64,000 bases of DNA, from NCBI RefSeq assembly GCF_001421325.1, contig NZ_LMJY01000018.1, forward strand, positions 211,549 to 275,548, written 5' to 3'. The DNA is from Novosphingobium sp. Leaf2 (GTDB lineage Bacteria > Pseudomonadota > Alphaproteobacteria > Sphingomonadales > Sphingomonadaceae). A model generated the notes under the pieces. That model was not told where the DNA came from and made no database searches. It saw only the letters and a list, made by a program, of their open reading frames with translations. The position numbers and the translations under genes are program-made. This document shows, one piece after another, positions 9,998-19,603 of this stretch. Every line of letters begins with the position of its first letter. Positions within the stretch are counted from its first letter, which is position 1.

Positions 9998-10906
9998 ATG
10001 TTCCGTATTAACGTGCGCGTACGCTCCTGGCTCGGCGCGGGGCTACTCGCCCTCACCACCCTGCCCGCCCCTCTTGCCATCGCACAGGATGCGCCCGCAT
10101 CGAGCGCGCCGCAGCCGGCCTTGTGGAAGGTGGCAGACAAGGACACCACGATTTGGCTGTTCGGCACGATCCACGTGCTGCCCCAGCCGGTGGACTGGCA
10201 TACCGGCCCGGTCGCAAAGGCGTTCGATTCCGCGCAGGAACTGGTCACCGAAATTCCCATCGACACCACCGCGCAGGCGCCCGGCGCCATTCTGGAAAAA
10301 TCCAAACGGCAGGATGGCAAGTCGCTGCGGGATACGTTGGCGCCCGAGGACCGCACTGCCTATGAGGCGGCGCTGACTTCCATCGGCCTGCCGGTCTCGG
10401 CCTTCGATGGCAACAAGGCGTGGTTCGCCGCGCTGATGCTCACGCTCATTCCGCTCAAGACCGCCGGCTACAATACCGAAACCGGTATCGATGCGCAGGT
10501 GGCCGTGCGGGCGCGGACCCGCCATATGCTCAACCGCCCGCTAGAGACGGTGACGTACCAGATCGGCCTGTTCGATACTTTGCCGGAGACGACGCAGCGC
10601 ACGTATCTGGGCGAAGTAGTGAAGGCCCTGCCCGACGTGAAGGGCGATGTCGATGCGATGGTCGCGGCTTGGAAAGCCGGAGACGCGGAGCATCTGGCAA
10701 AGCTGCTGAATGAGGACGAGAGCGACGCCATGATCGCCAAAGTCCTCATCACCGATCGCAACGTGGCATGGGCAAAGTGGCTCAAGGCCAGGCTGGCCAA
10801 GCCGGGGATGGTGTTCGTTGCGGTGGGCGCAGGGCACCTTGCCGGACCCGGCAGCGTGCAGGACCAGCTTGCCGCCGCCGGCATCACGGTAACGCGGGTT
10901 CAGTAG
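9998..10906 (+). CDS. TraB/GumN family protein (paralogue 1)
   Basis: 302 residues with a signal peptide (hydrophobic segment about 10-28, ending APLAIAQD), so it is exported. The GumN/TraB core is present: ALWKVADKDTTIWLFGTIH at the start, TDRNVAWAKWL in the middle and FVAVGAGHLAGPGS near the C-terminus. The conserved GTIH and GxGH histidines are those proposed as metal ligands in this TIKI-like fold. Its biological role is not established. A second copy follows after 4 bases. A TTGACA element at 9929-9934 could be part of its promoter, but no good -10 accompanies it. Confidence 0.88.
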   Translation: MFRINVRVRSWLGAGLLALTTLPAPLAIAQDAPASSAPQPALWKVADKDTTIWLFGTIHVLPQPVDWHTGPVAKAFDSAQELVTEIPIDTTAQAPGAILEKSKRQDGKSLRDTLAPEDRTAYEAALTSIGLPVSAFDGNKAWFAALMLTLIPLKTAGYNTETGIDAQVAVRARTRHMLNRPLETVTYQIGLFDTLPETTQRTYLGEVVKALPDVKGDVDAMVAAWKAGDAEHLAKLLNEDESDAMIAKVLITDRNVAWAKWLKARLAKPGMVFVAVGAGHLAGPGSVQDQLAAAGITVTRVQ

Positions 10907-10910
10907 GACG

Positions 10911-11774
10911 ATGATGCGCCGCGCCCTCATCCTGCTGCCGCTGCTGCCGCTGCTGGCTCTGCTGGCCTGCGCGCGCGAGCCGCTGGAGGCCAACCCGGCC
11001 TTGTGGCGGGTGGAGGACGGGCGCGGCCATGTGGGCTGGCTGTTCGGCACGATCCATGTGTCCGAAAGGCCGCTGGCCTGGCGCACGCCGAAAGTGGACG
11101 CGGCCTTGAACCGCGCAGGCGTAGTGATGGTGGAAGTGGGCAATCTGGCGGACGAGCAACAGGTCGCTGCCACGTTTGCCGCGTTGGCGCACAGCCAAGG
11201 CCTGCGGCCCTTGTCGCAGCGCGTCCCGACCGGCTACAGCGCTGCCCTTCAGGCGCTGCTGAAAAAGGCCGGCAAGACCGAGGCGGATTTCGCGGACACC
11301 GAAACCTGGGCAGCGGCGCTCACGCTGGCGCAGGCCGGGGCGGATGCAGGGGGTGCCCGCAACGGCGTCGACCGCGCAGTCATTGTCGCCGCAGGAACCA
11401 AGCCGGTGATCGAACTGGAAGGCGCCCGCGCGCAACTGGGCATCTTCGACGCCCTGCCCGAGCGCGACCAGCGCGCCCTGCTCGGCGCTGTGGTAACCGA
11501 GGCCGCCGCCCCGGACAAGGATCTGGCGAAAAGCTGGCGTACCGGCGATATGACGGCGGTGGAACGCGAAACACGGACAGGCATGCTGGCTGACCCGGAC
11601 TTGCGCGCTGCCCTGTTCACCGGTCGCAACCAGCGTTGGACGATCAGGATCGCGCAAAGCATCACAGCGGGCCAGCGACCATTCGTGGCGGTGGGTGCGG
11701 CGCACATGGCCGGGCCACAGGGCCTGCCGGCCATGCTGAAGTCACGCGGGTTCACCGTCACGCGCATCGAATAG
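10911..11774 (+). CDS. TraB/GumN family lipoprotein (paralogue 2)
   Basis: 287 residues. The N-terminus MMRRALILLPLLPLLALLAC is a lipoprotein signal with lipobox LLAC (Cys20), unlike the cleavable signal of the preceding paralogue. It repeats the same plan: ALWRVEDGRGHVGWLFGTIH, FTGRNQRWTIRI and FVAVGAAHMAGPQG. The tandem arrangement with 4-base spacing indicates local duplication followed by a change in localisation. Function is unknown, as for paralogue 1. Confidence 0.86.
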   Translation: MMRRALILLPLLPLLALLACAREPLEANPALWRVEDGRGHVGWLFGTIHVSERPLAWRTPKVDAALNRAGVVMVEVGNLADEQQVAATFAALAHSQGLRPLSQRVPTGYSAALQALLKKAGKTEADFADTETWAAALTLAQAGADAGGARNGVDRAVIVAAGTKPVIELEGARAQLGIFDALPERDQRALLGAVVTEAAAPDKDLAKSWRTGDMTAVERETRTGMLADPDLRAALFTGRNQRWTIRIAQSITAGQRPFVAVGAAHMAGPQGLPAMLKSRGFTVTRIE

Positions 11775-11822
11775 GCGATCGCGGCTTGCATTTGCGGGCA
11801 TCTGCGGATAAGCGCCGCGCCT

Positions 11823-11856
11823 TCCCGTCATGGTCATCCCTGGAGGCGTGACGGGA
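11823..11856 (+). promoter_or_regulatory. Inverted repeat in the rplY leader
   Basis: Perfect 8-base inverted repeat TCCCGTCA (11823-11830) / TGACGGGA (11849-11856), about 60 bases before the rplY start. The loop is 18 bases and no T-run follows, so it is not a standard terminator. It could be a leader hairpin or operator; this is inference only. Confidence 0.3.
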
Positions 11857-11916
11857 CGGCGTGGGCCGAGAAGCGTCCCGCTGCCGTTTTATATCCAGTT
11901 TTGAAAGGCAAGTCTC

Positions 11917-12537
11917 ATGAGCGATACGCTTAAATTGCCGGCCGAGACGCGTGAACGGGCTGGCAAGGGAGCCTCCCGTGATCTGCGTCGTAATGGCCGC
12001 GTCCCCGCAGTGGTCTATGGCGGCAAGGAAGATCCCCTTGCCATCCACGTCGAACTCAAGGAGCTGAAGCGGCTCATGGGCACCGGCCACTTCTTCAACT
12101 CGATCATCGAGGTGAAGGTTGGCGGCAAGACGTATCGCACGCAGCCCAAGGACGTTGCGGTTCACCCCGTCAGCGATACCCCGCTGCACGTGGACTTCCT
12201 GCGCATCGCCAAGGGCGCAACAGTGCACGTCAACGTGCCGGTGGTGTTCGAGAACGAGGAACTCGCGCCCGGCCTGAAGCGCGGCGGCGTGCTCAACGTC
12301 GTGCGCCACGACCTGGAACTGGTCTGCGCCGCCGAGAAGATCCCGCAGGAGATCGTGATCGACGTCACCGGTTTCGACATCGGCGAATCGATCCACTTCA
12401 GCCACGTGAAGCTGCCTGACGGTGTGGAAAGCGCGATCACCGACCGCGATTTCACCATCGCCACGATCGCTACGCCGACCGACGTTCCCAGTGAAGAGGA
12501 CGAGGCCGCGGAAGCTGCCGAAGCCGAAGCCGAATAA
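11917..12537 (+). CDS. rplY: 50S ribosomal protein L25/general stress protein Ctc
   Basis: 206 residues: the long two-domain (Ctc/TL5) form of L25, which binds 5S rRNA. The N-terminal L25 domain (about 1-95) contains [12 protein letters not shown] and the C-terminal TL5 beta domain contains [16 protein letters not shown]. It ends in an acidic Glu/Ala tail common in alphaproteobacteria. The preceding AAAGGCAAGTCTC supplies a ribosome-binding site. It is separated from pth by an intrinsic terminator, yet rplY-pth adjacency is widely conserved. Confidence 0.95.
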   Translation: MSDTLKLPAETRERAGKGASRDLRRNGRVPAVVYGGKEDPLAIHVELKELKRLMGTGHFFNSIIEVKVGGKTYRTQPKDVAVHPVSDTPLHVDFLRIAKGATVHVNVPVVFENEELAPGLKRGGVLNVVRHDLELVCAAEKIPQEIVIDVTGFDIGESIHFSHVKLPDGVESAITDRDFTIATIATPTDVPSEEDEAAEAAEAEAE

Positions 12538-12559
12538 GCTTTCGCTGACACGTGAAACA

Positions 12560-12592
12560 GGCCCTTCCCGTGCTTGCGGGGAGGGCCTTTTC
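12560..12592 (+). terminator. Intrinsic terminator after rplY
   Basis: Stem GGCCCTTCCC (12560-12569) / GGGGAGGGCC (12578-12587), 10 bp with one G-T pair and an 8-base loop, followed by TTTTC. It may attenuate rplY transcription into pth. Confidence 0.85.
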
Positions 12593-12642
12593 ATTTCTGC
12601 CGCGCACTTGCCGGCGCGATGCTGGCAGCCCGGAGATCATAC

Positions 12643-13218
12643 ATGGCAACGCAGCTTTGGGTCGGACTGGGTAACCCCGGACCGCAGTATGTCTTCAACC
12701 GGCATAACGTCGGGTTCATGGCTGTTGACGCCATCGCCGAGGTGCATGGGTTCGGCCCGGTCCAGAAGAAGTTCCAGGGCTGGATGCAAGAAGGTCGGAT
12801 CGGCACCGACAAGATCCTGCTGCTCAAACCCGCCACCTTCATGAACGAGAGCGGGCGCGCGGTCAGCGAAGCCTTGCGGTTCTACAAGCTAGACACGGCG
12901 GCGCTGACCGTATTCCATGATGAACTGGACCTGCTCCCCTTCAAGGTGAAGGTGAAGCAAGGCGGCGGCCATGCCGGCCACAACGGGCTGCGTTCGATCG
13001 ACCAGCACCTTGGCGCTGAATTTCGGCGCGTGCGGCTGGGGATCGGCCATCCCGGCCACAAGGACCGCGTGACCGGCTATGTGCTGGGCAACTACGCCAA
13101 GGCCGAGCTGGACCCGCTGGCGGACATGCTGGGCGCGGTGGCGGCGGAGGCGGAGCGGCTGGCGAGCGGTGACGATACCCGGTTCATGAACGATGTGGCG
13201 CTTCGCCAGCAGGATTGA
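12643..13218 (+). CDS. pth: Peptidyl-tRNA hydrolase
   Basis: 191 residues. It releases peptides from prematurely dissociated peptidyl-tRNA. Catalytic and binding residues are visible: Asn11 (GLGNPG), His21 (NRHNVGF), the PATFMNESGRAV motif and Asp in FHDELDL. The start is ATG 12643 with GGAG about 8 bases upstream. Length and motifs are standard. It probably also receives readthrough from rplY. Confidence 0.97.
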   Translation: MATQLWVGLGNPGPQYVFNRHNVGFMAVDAIAEVHGFGPVQKKFQGWMQEGRIGTDKILLLKPATFMNESGRAVSEALRFYKLDTAALTVFHDELDLLPFKVKVKQGGGHAGHNGLRSIDQHLGAEFRRVRLGIGHPGHKDRVTGYVLGNYAKAELDPLADMLGAVAAEAERLASGDDTRFMNDVALRQQD

Positions 13219-13319
13219 TTTTTTACGCCTTCGCCCAACTGGTCAATCCCGTGCCTTGCGGCTATGGGCCGGGCGATCAGGGCCGATCGGCCTCCTCAAT
13301 TTCAGGTTCGGAGTATTCA

Positions 13320-14420
13320 ATGGGTTTTCGTTGCGGGATCGTGGGGCTGCCCAATGTTGGCAAGTCTACCCTGTTCAACGCCTTGACGGAAACGCAAGCG
13401 GCGCAGGCGGCCAATTATCCGTTCTGCACGATCGAACCCAACGTGGGCCAGGTGGGCGTGCCCGATCCGCGGCTGGACAAACTGGCCGCCATCGCCGGTT
13501 CCGCCAAGATCATCCCCACCCAGCTTTCCTTCGTGGACATCGCCGGCCTCGTACGCGGCGCGTCCAAGGGTGAAGGGCTGGGCAACCAGTTCCTGGGCAA
13601 CATCCGGGAAGTGGACGCGATCATCCACGTTCTGCGCTGTTTCGAGAATGACGACATCCAGCATGTCGACAACAAGGTGGACCCGATCGCCGACGCTGAA
13701 ACGGTAGATACCGAACTGCTGCTGTCCGACCTCGAAAGCCTGGAAAAGCGGGTTCCGGCTGCGCAGAAGAAGGCCACGCAGGGCGACAAGGAAGCCAAGA
13801 TCACCGCCTCCGTGCTGGGCCAGGCGCTGGAGCTGCTGCGCGAAGGCAAGCCCGCCCGCCTCACCAAGCCCAAGGACGAAGACGAACACCGCGTCTTCGC
13901 ACAGGCCCAGCTGCTCACCGCCAAGCCGGTGCTGTACGTGTGCAACGTCGAGGAAGAAGCGGCGGCAAACGGCAATGAATTCTCGGCGCGGGTGTTCGAA
14001 AAGGCTGCTGCGGAAGGCGCCAGCGCCGTCATCGTTTCCGCCGCGATCGAAGCTGAACTGACCGGGATGGACCCGGAAGACCGCATGGTATTTCTGGAGG
14101 AAATGGGCCTGTCCGAGGCGGGCCTCGCGCGGATCATCCGCGCGGGCTACCAGTTGCTGGACCTGCTGACCTTCTTCACAGTCGGCCCCAAGGAAGCGCG
14201 CGCGTGGACCGTCCACAAGGGCGCCAAGGCGCCGGATGCGGCGGGCGAAATCCATTCCGACATGCAGCGCGGCTTTATCCGCGCCGAAACCATCGCCTAC
14301 GATGATTTCATTGCGCTCAATGGCGAAGCCGGCGCGAAGGAAGCGGGCAAGCTACGCCAGGAAGGCAAGGAATACGTCATCCAGGACGGCGACGTGCTGC
14401 ACTTCAAGTTCAACGTCTGA
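13320..14420 (+). CDS. ychF: Ribosome-associated ATPase/GTPase YchF
   Basis: 366 residues; Obg-related TRAFAC P-loop protein that prefers ATP and binds ribosomes. It has Walker A GLPNVGKSTLFNAL near residue 9, the G3 DIAGLVRGASKGEGLGNQFL region, a coiled-coil helical domain around 130-190 and a C-terminal TGS domain with FFTVGPKEARAWTVHKG. ATG 13320 is chosen because MGFRCGIVGLPNVGKS is the family N-terminus; the longer frame from 13215 is unmatched. pth-ychF adjacency is common. Confidence 0.97.
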   Translation: MGFRCGIVGLPNVGKSTLFNALTETQAAQAANYPFCTIEPNVGQVGVPDPRLDKLAAIAGSAKIIPTQLSFVDIAGLVRGASKGEGLGNQFLGNIREVDAIIHVLRCFENDDIQHVDNKVDPIADAETVDTELLLSDLESLEKRVPAAQKKATQGDKEAKITASVLGQALELLREGKPARLTKPKDEDEHRVFAQAQLLTAKPVLYVCNVEEEAAANGNEFSARVFEKAAAEGASAVIVSAAIEAELTGMDPEDRMVFLEEMGLSEAGLARIIRAGYQLLDLLTFFTVGPKEARAWTVHKGAKAPDAAGEIHSDMQRGFIRAETIAYDDFIALNGEAGAKEAGKLRQEGKEYVIQDGDVLHFKFNV

Positions 14421-14437
14421 GGGAAACCCCAAAGGGC

Positions 14438-14929
14438 TCAGCGATGGCAGTTCATAACGCCATCGGCTGAGTAGGCGATGCGCTCCTGCGCATCATGCAC
14501 CATCAGGCGGGCCGGCCACGTCGTATCACTGTCCCCGCCTTCGCCGGGTTGGCGCACGATATCCACCCAATTGGAAAGCCCGATGTAGGCTGACCGGGCA
14601 CCGCCAGGCAGATCGGCGCTTTCGGTCTTGGCGGCGAAGCGCTTGAGGTCGCTCCCCACGCGCAGGAAACCCTCATCGGGCCCGCCGATGAACAGCGGGT
14701 TGGCCTGCCCCTGTTTGGTGAAGGCGCAGCCCGGCTTGTCCAGGCCATAGCGCGCCACATCGTCTGGTGTGATAGGGCTGGGCAGCAGCGGCTTGAACGG
14801 CTCACGGCTCATCCGCTTGACCATCGCCACGGCTTGGGCATCCTCGGTCGCTTCGGCCTGCGGATTTTTGCTCCCGCACCCGGCCAGCAGGGCCAGAGCG
14901 GCAAGGGTCAACGCGGTTTTCATCATCAT
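14438..14929 (-). CDS. Hypothetical lipoprotein downstream of mutL
   Basis: 163 residues with a lipoprotein signal (lipobox LLAGC, Cys18). The mature part contains RYGLDKPGCAFTKQGQANPL and a later NWVDIVRQPGEGG region, ending near Cys160. I do not recognise a named domain; proteins of this kind occur next to mutL in sphingomonads as far as I recall. ATG 14929 overlaps the mutL stop (ATGA), so it is translated after mutL. It is probably anchored to the inner or outer membrane. Any functional link to mismatch repair is doubtful. Confidence 0.7.
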   Translation of the reverse strand: MMMKTALTLAALALLAGCGSKNPQAEATEDAQAVAMVKRMSREPFKPLLPSPITPDDVARYGLDKPGCAFTKQGQANPLFIGGPDEGFLRVGSDLKRFAAKTESADLPGGARSAYIGLSNWVDIVRQPGEGGDSDTTWPARLMVHDAQERIAYSADGVMNCHR

Positions 14930-16767
14930 TTGCGCCCAAACAGTTTTTCGATGTCCTGATGGGCGAGTTTAACCCACGTGGGCCGTCCATGGTTGCATTG
15001 GCCCGAACGGGGAGTGCGTTCCATTTCGCGCAGCAGGGCGTTCATCTCGTCCACCGACAAGGCCCGCCCTGCCCGCACCGAGCCGTGGCAAGCCATCGTC
15101 GCGAGGACCAGATCGAGCTTTTCGCCGAGCAAAAGGGCATCGCCATTGCGGGCAAGATCGTCGGCAATGTCGCGTACCAGCGCCGTGGCGTCGCTGTTCG
15201 CCAGCACCGATGGCACCGCGCGCACCAGCATCGCCCCCGGCCCGAACCGTTCCAGCACCAGCCCGTGCCGGGCCAGCGCGTCCAGCTTGTCTTCCAGCGC
15301 GTCGCAGGCGACCTCTTCCAGTTCGACGACATGCGTCAACAGCAACGCCTGTGATCGGTTCATGGCATCGCCAGCGCCGGCTGCCTTCAGCCGTTCCAGC
15401 ACCAGTCGTTCATGTGCCGCATGCTGATCGACGATGACCAGTCCATCCTCTGCCTCCGCCACGATGTACGTCCCGGCCACCTGCCCACGCGCGACGCCGA
15501 GCGGGTAGCGCAGCCCGCCGTCGTCGATTGCGCGCGCCGGCTCGGCCCGCGCGGAGGGCTGTGCCATGACGTCCGCCTCATAGGCGCGCCACACTTCCGA
15601 TGCTTCTGAAACGCGCCCGCCAGCCATGCTGCCGGATGGTGCGCCGTACTGGCGGGAAAACAGGGATTCCAGCGACGATGGTCCCGGCGAAGAAAACCCG
15701 CGCGCCTCTGCCGGGCCGGGCTCGACCTGCCACATCGCCATCGCGGTTGCCTGCGGGGGCTGCGCGCTTTTCTGGCCGGCGGCATCCAGCGCGTGCCGCA
15801 AGGCGCTGACCAGAAAGCCGCGCACGAAGGCGGGGTCGCGAAAGCGCACCTCCGTCTTGGCCGGGTGAACATTGACGTCCACCTCCTCAGGCGGGACGTC
15901 CAGAAACAGCGCCAGCACCGCGTGGCGATCGCGCGCCAGCATGTCCGAATAAGCGCCGCGCACGGCCCCAACCAGCAGCCGGTCCTTCACCGGGCGCCCG
16001 TTCACGAACAGGTATTGGTGATCGGCGACACCGCGATTGTAGGTCGGCAGGCCCGCCACCCCGGTCAACCGCGCCGGGCCGCGTTCGTAATCGATGAGCA
16101 CGCCCTCGTCGGCCAGTTCGCGCGCCACCAGACGGGCTACCCGCGCCGCCAGTTCCTCGCGCGGCTGCACCGCGATGACTCGCCGCCCGTCGTGCTCCAT
16201 CGTGAAACCCACGTCCGGTCTGGCCATTGCGAGACGACGCACCACGTCCAGGCACGCGGCATATTCCGAGCGCGGCGAGCGCAGGAACTTGCGCCGTGCA
16301 GGAACCTTGCCGAACAGATCCTCCACACGGATGCGGGTGCCGGGCGGCAGCGCAGCTGGCCCATCCGTGGCGATGGTTCCGTGATCGACTACGCGCTTCC
16401 AGCCTTGCGCATCGGACTGATCGCGCGGGCGGCTTTCGATCGTCAACCGCGCGACCGATCCGATCGAGGGCAGCGCTTCGCCGCGAAAGCCCAGGGTGGC
16501 AACCAGTTCGATGTCTTCGCCCGGCAATTTAGACGTTGCGTGCCGTTCCAAAGCCAGGGCAATTTCGTCATGGCGCATGCCGCAGCCATCGTCCGTCACC
16601 TCGATCAGGTCGAGCCCGCCGGACGCGAGGCTGATGGTGATCTGGCTGGCGCCGGCGTCGATGGCGTTCTCCACCAGTTCCTTCAGCGCGGACGCGGGCC
16701 GCTCGACCACTTCGCCCGCAGCGATGCGATTGACGAGGTGCTCGGGCAAACGGCGAATGGTGGGCAT
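14926..16767 (-). CDS. mutL: DNA mismatch repair protein MutL
   Basis: 613 residues; GHKL ATPase that couples MutS mismatch recognition to strand incision. The N-terminal ATPase motifs are ELVEN (30-34), DDGCGM and GFRGEALPSIGSV. The C-terminal dimerisation domain carries the endonuclease motif DQHA(x2)E(x4)E (DQHAAHERLVLE, from about residue 447) and the late GQCNHGRPTWV motif, so this MutL should be nicking-competent, as expected where Dam/MutH are absent. ATG 16767 was chosen over the ORF maximum at 16938, because family similarity starts at MPTIRRLPEHLVNRIAAGEV. Confidence 0.96.
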   Translation of the reverse strand: MPTIRRLPEHLVNRIAAGEVVERPASALKELVENAIDAGASQITISLASGGLDLIEVTDDGCGMRHDEIALALERHATSKLPGEDIELVATLGFRGEALPSIGSVARLTIESRPRDQSDAQGWKRVVDHGTIATDGPAALPPGTRIRVEDLFGKVPARRKFLRSPRSEYAACLDVVRRLAMARPDVGFTMEHDGRRVIAVQPREELAARVARLVARELADEGVLIDYERGPARLTGVAGLPTYNRGVADHQYLFVNGRPVKDRLLVGAVRGAYSDMLARDRHAVLALFLDVPPEEVDVNVHPAKTEVRFRDPAFVRGFLVSALRHALDAAGQKSAQPPQATAMAMWQVEPGPAEARGFSSPGPSSLESLFSRQYGAPSGSMAGGRVSEASEVWRAYEADVMAQPSARAEPARAIDDGGLRYPLGVARGQVAGTYIVAEAEDGLVIVDQHAAHERLVLERLKAAGAGDAMNRSQALLLTHVVELEEVACDALEDKLDALARHGLVLERFGPGAMLVRAVPSVLANSDATALVRDIADDLARNGDALLLGEKLDLVLATMACHGSVRAGRALSVDEMNALLREMERTPRSGQCNHGRPTWVKLAHQDIEKLFGRK

Positions 16768-17002
16768 TGCGGCCTTGTAGCTGAAAATGGAGGCCGCGAA
16801 CGCGATGGCGGCTTTGGTAGGATCAAACCTAGCGACGAACTGTAGTAAATTCGAGACGGGCACCGCGCCTTTCCCCCCGGAATCGGGAACAAAATTTTGG
16901 CCTTTCGCGAATCCATGGTCTAAGGGGTGCCCTCCCACTCAGAAGCCCTCCCGTCGTCGTCGCAGTGGATTCGACCGGCGGTTGGAAAGAAACGGATTTT
17001 AG

Positions 17003-18049
<1,047 letters not shown>

Positions 18050-18161
18050 GCGAACGTGCGGGATCGGCGGGGGGCTTTGTTCTCCCGCCTGAACCCTTGA
18101 TTGGCGTGGCGGCGCCCTTGGCACCATAGCCGCCGCGCGGAACGACAGGAGTGCATGGCGC

Positions 18162-19052
18162 ATGGCACCGCCAGCCAATCGGCGCTCCGGCTTTTCGCGC
18201 AGGGCGCAATATTCGACGTTTCTCCATTATGCCGCCGGCTTCATAGGAGCCGTGGTCGGGCTGATCCTGCTCGTCGTCTCGATCGTCAACCCGGACGCGT
18301 TTTCGATCCTGCGCGGGGCCGCGTCGGACGTTACCGAAAGCCCGGCGCAAGTAGTTGCGCAAGGGCGCGGCGCGAGCCAGAATTTCATCACTACCGTTGC
18401 CGGCTTCTTCAAGACCGGCAGCCAGCATGCCCGGCTGGAACGGGAACTGGCAGAAGCCAAGCTGCGGCTGGTGGAAACCCAGGCGATCCGGCTGGAAAAC
18501 GCGCGCCTCAAGCAATTGATGAACCTGCACGAAGACGATGCGCAGCCGGTTGCCTATGCGCGCATGGTCGGCTCCACCGCATCGAGCACCCGGCGTTTCG
18601 CCACGTTGGGCGCGGGCCGTGATCGCGGTGTTGCCAAGGGTATGCCGGTCCGCTCGCATATGGGCCTGGTGGGCCGTGTGCTGGAGGTGGGCGCTTCCAG
18701 CGCGCGCGTGTTGCTGGTTACCGACACCGAAAGCGTCGTGCCGGTTCGCCGCGCGCGCGATGGCGTGCCCGCATTCGCCCAAGGGGTTGGCGATGGCACG
18801 ATCCGCCTCCGCCTGCTGAACCTGGGATTGAACCCGCTGCGCCCCGGCGATGTGATGGTCACATCCGGTTCCGGCGGCTTGTACCGTCCCGGCACGCCGA
18901 TCGCGGTAGTGGCGCAGTTGCTGCGCGACGGCGCGATTGCCCGCGTGCTGAGCAATCCGTCCGACACGGACTACGTGGTGGTCGAAAAGGCCTGGGCTCC
19001 CCCGCCCCCACCGCCCTTGCCCGTGGTCGACGCCAAGTCCCGGAAGCGCTAG
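18162..19052 (+). CDS. mreC: Rod shape-determining protein MreC
   Basis: 296 residues. One N-terminal transmembrane helix (about 24-46), a coiled coil (about 88-130, ARLERELAEAKLRLVETQAIR) and the two beta-barrel domains of periplasmic MreC follow in order. The C-terminus has a Pro-rich tail (APPPPPPLP). MreC forms the periplasmic scaffold that activates PBP2/RodA. The 112 bases between mreB and mreC show no other gene. Confidence 0.95.
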   Translation: MAPPANRRSGFSRRAQYSTFLHYAAGFIGAVVGLILLVVSIVNPDAFSILRGAASDVTESPAQVVAQGRGASQNFITTVAGFFKTGSQHARLERELAEAKLRLVETQAIRLENARLKQLMNLHEDDAQPVAYARMVGSTASSTRRFATLGAGRDRGVAKGMPVRSHMGLVGRVLEVGASSARVLLVTDTESVVPVRRARDGVPAFAQGVGDGTIRLRLLNLGLNPLRPGDVMVTSGSGGLYRPGTPIAVVAQLLRDGAIARVLSNPSDTDYVVVEKAWAPPPPPPLPVVDAKSRKR

Positions 19053-19054
19053 GC

Positions 19055-19603
19055 GTGCCGCTGCTCTCCCGCCCGGACGGTACGGTCAGGCAACGCATTA
19101 ACCGTCGCCCCTCCGTGATCGTGGCAAGCGCCCTGCCGTGGCTGACGGTGATCGCCGGCTCGATCATGCCGGGGTGGCTGCTGATCGCGTCGGCGCCCGT
19201 CCTGCCGCCGCTGGGATTCCTCGTTTTTCTGGCCTGGCGCCAACTCAGGCCCGGCCTGCTGCCGATGTGGGCCGGCCTGCCGCTGGGGATGGTGGACGAC
19301 CTGTTTTCCGGCGCCCCGTTCGGCACCGCCGTGCTTTTGTGGTCGGTTGCCGCAATCGTGCTGGATAACGTGGAGACACGCCTCCCGTGGCGCAATTTCC
19401 TGACCGAGTGGCTGGTGGCGATCGGGCTGATCATCGCCTATATGGTGCTGTGCCTTGGCATCGCGAACATCGCCGGTGCTGCGGCGTTCATCGACGTCAT
19501 TTTTCCGCAGGTCTTCATCTCGGTGCTTTTCTATCCCCTCGTCGGTCGCTTCGTGGCCCTGGCTGACCGCGTGAGGCTGACCGCGTTCGTGGCCGCACGA
19601 TGA
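19055..19603 (+). CDS. mreD: Rod shape-determining protein MreD
   Basis: 182 residues, strongly hydrophobic with 5-6 predicted membrane helices. The motif LPLGMVDDLFSGAPFGTAV corresponds to the conserved GLxxDLxxGxPLG block of MreD. It starts with GTG 19055, 2 bases after the mreC stop, and its own stop overlaps the mrdA start (ATGA). Works with MreC in the elongasome. Confidence 0.9.
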   Translation: MPLLSRPDGTVRQRINRRPSVIVASALPWLTVIAGSIMPGWLLIASAPVLPPLGFLVFLAWRQLRPGLLPMWAGLPLGMVDDLFSGAPFGTAVLLWSVAAIVLDNVETRLPWRNFLTEWLVAIGLIIAYMVLCLGIANIAGAAAFIDVIFPQVFISVLFYPLVGRFVALADRVRLTAFVAAR

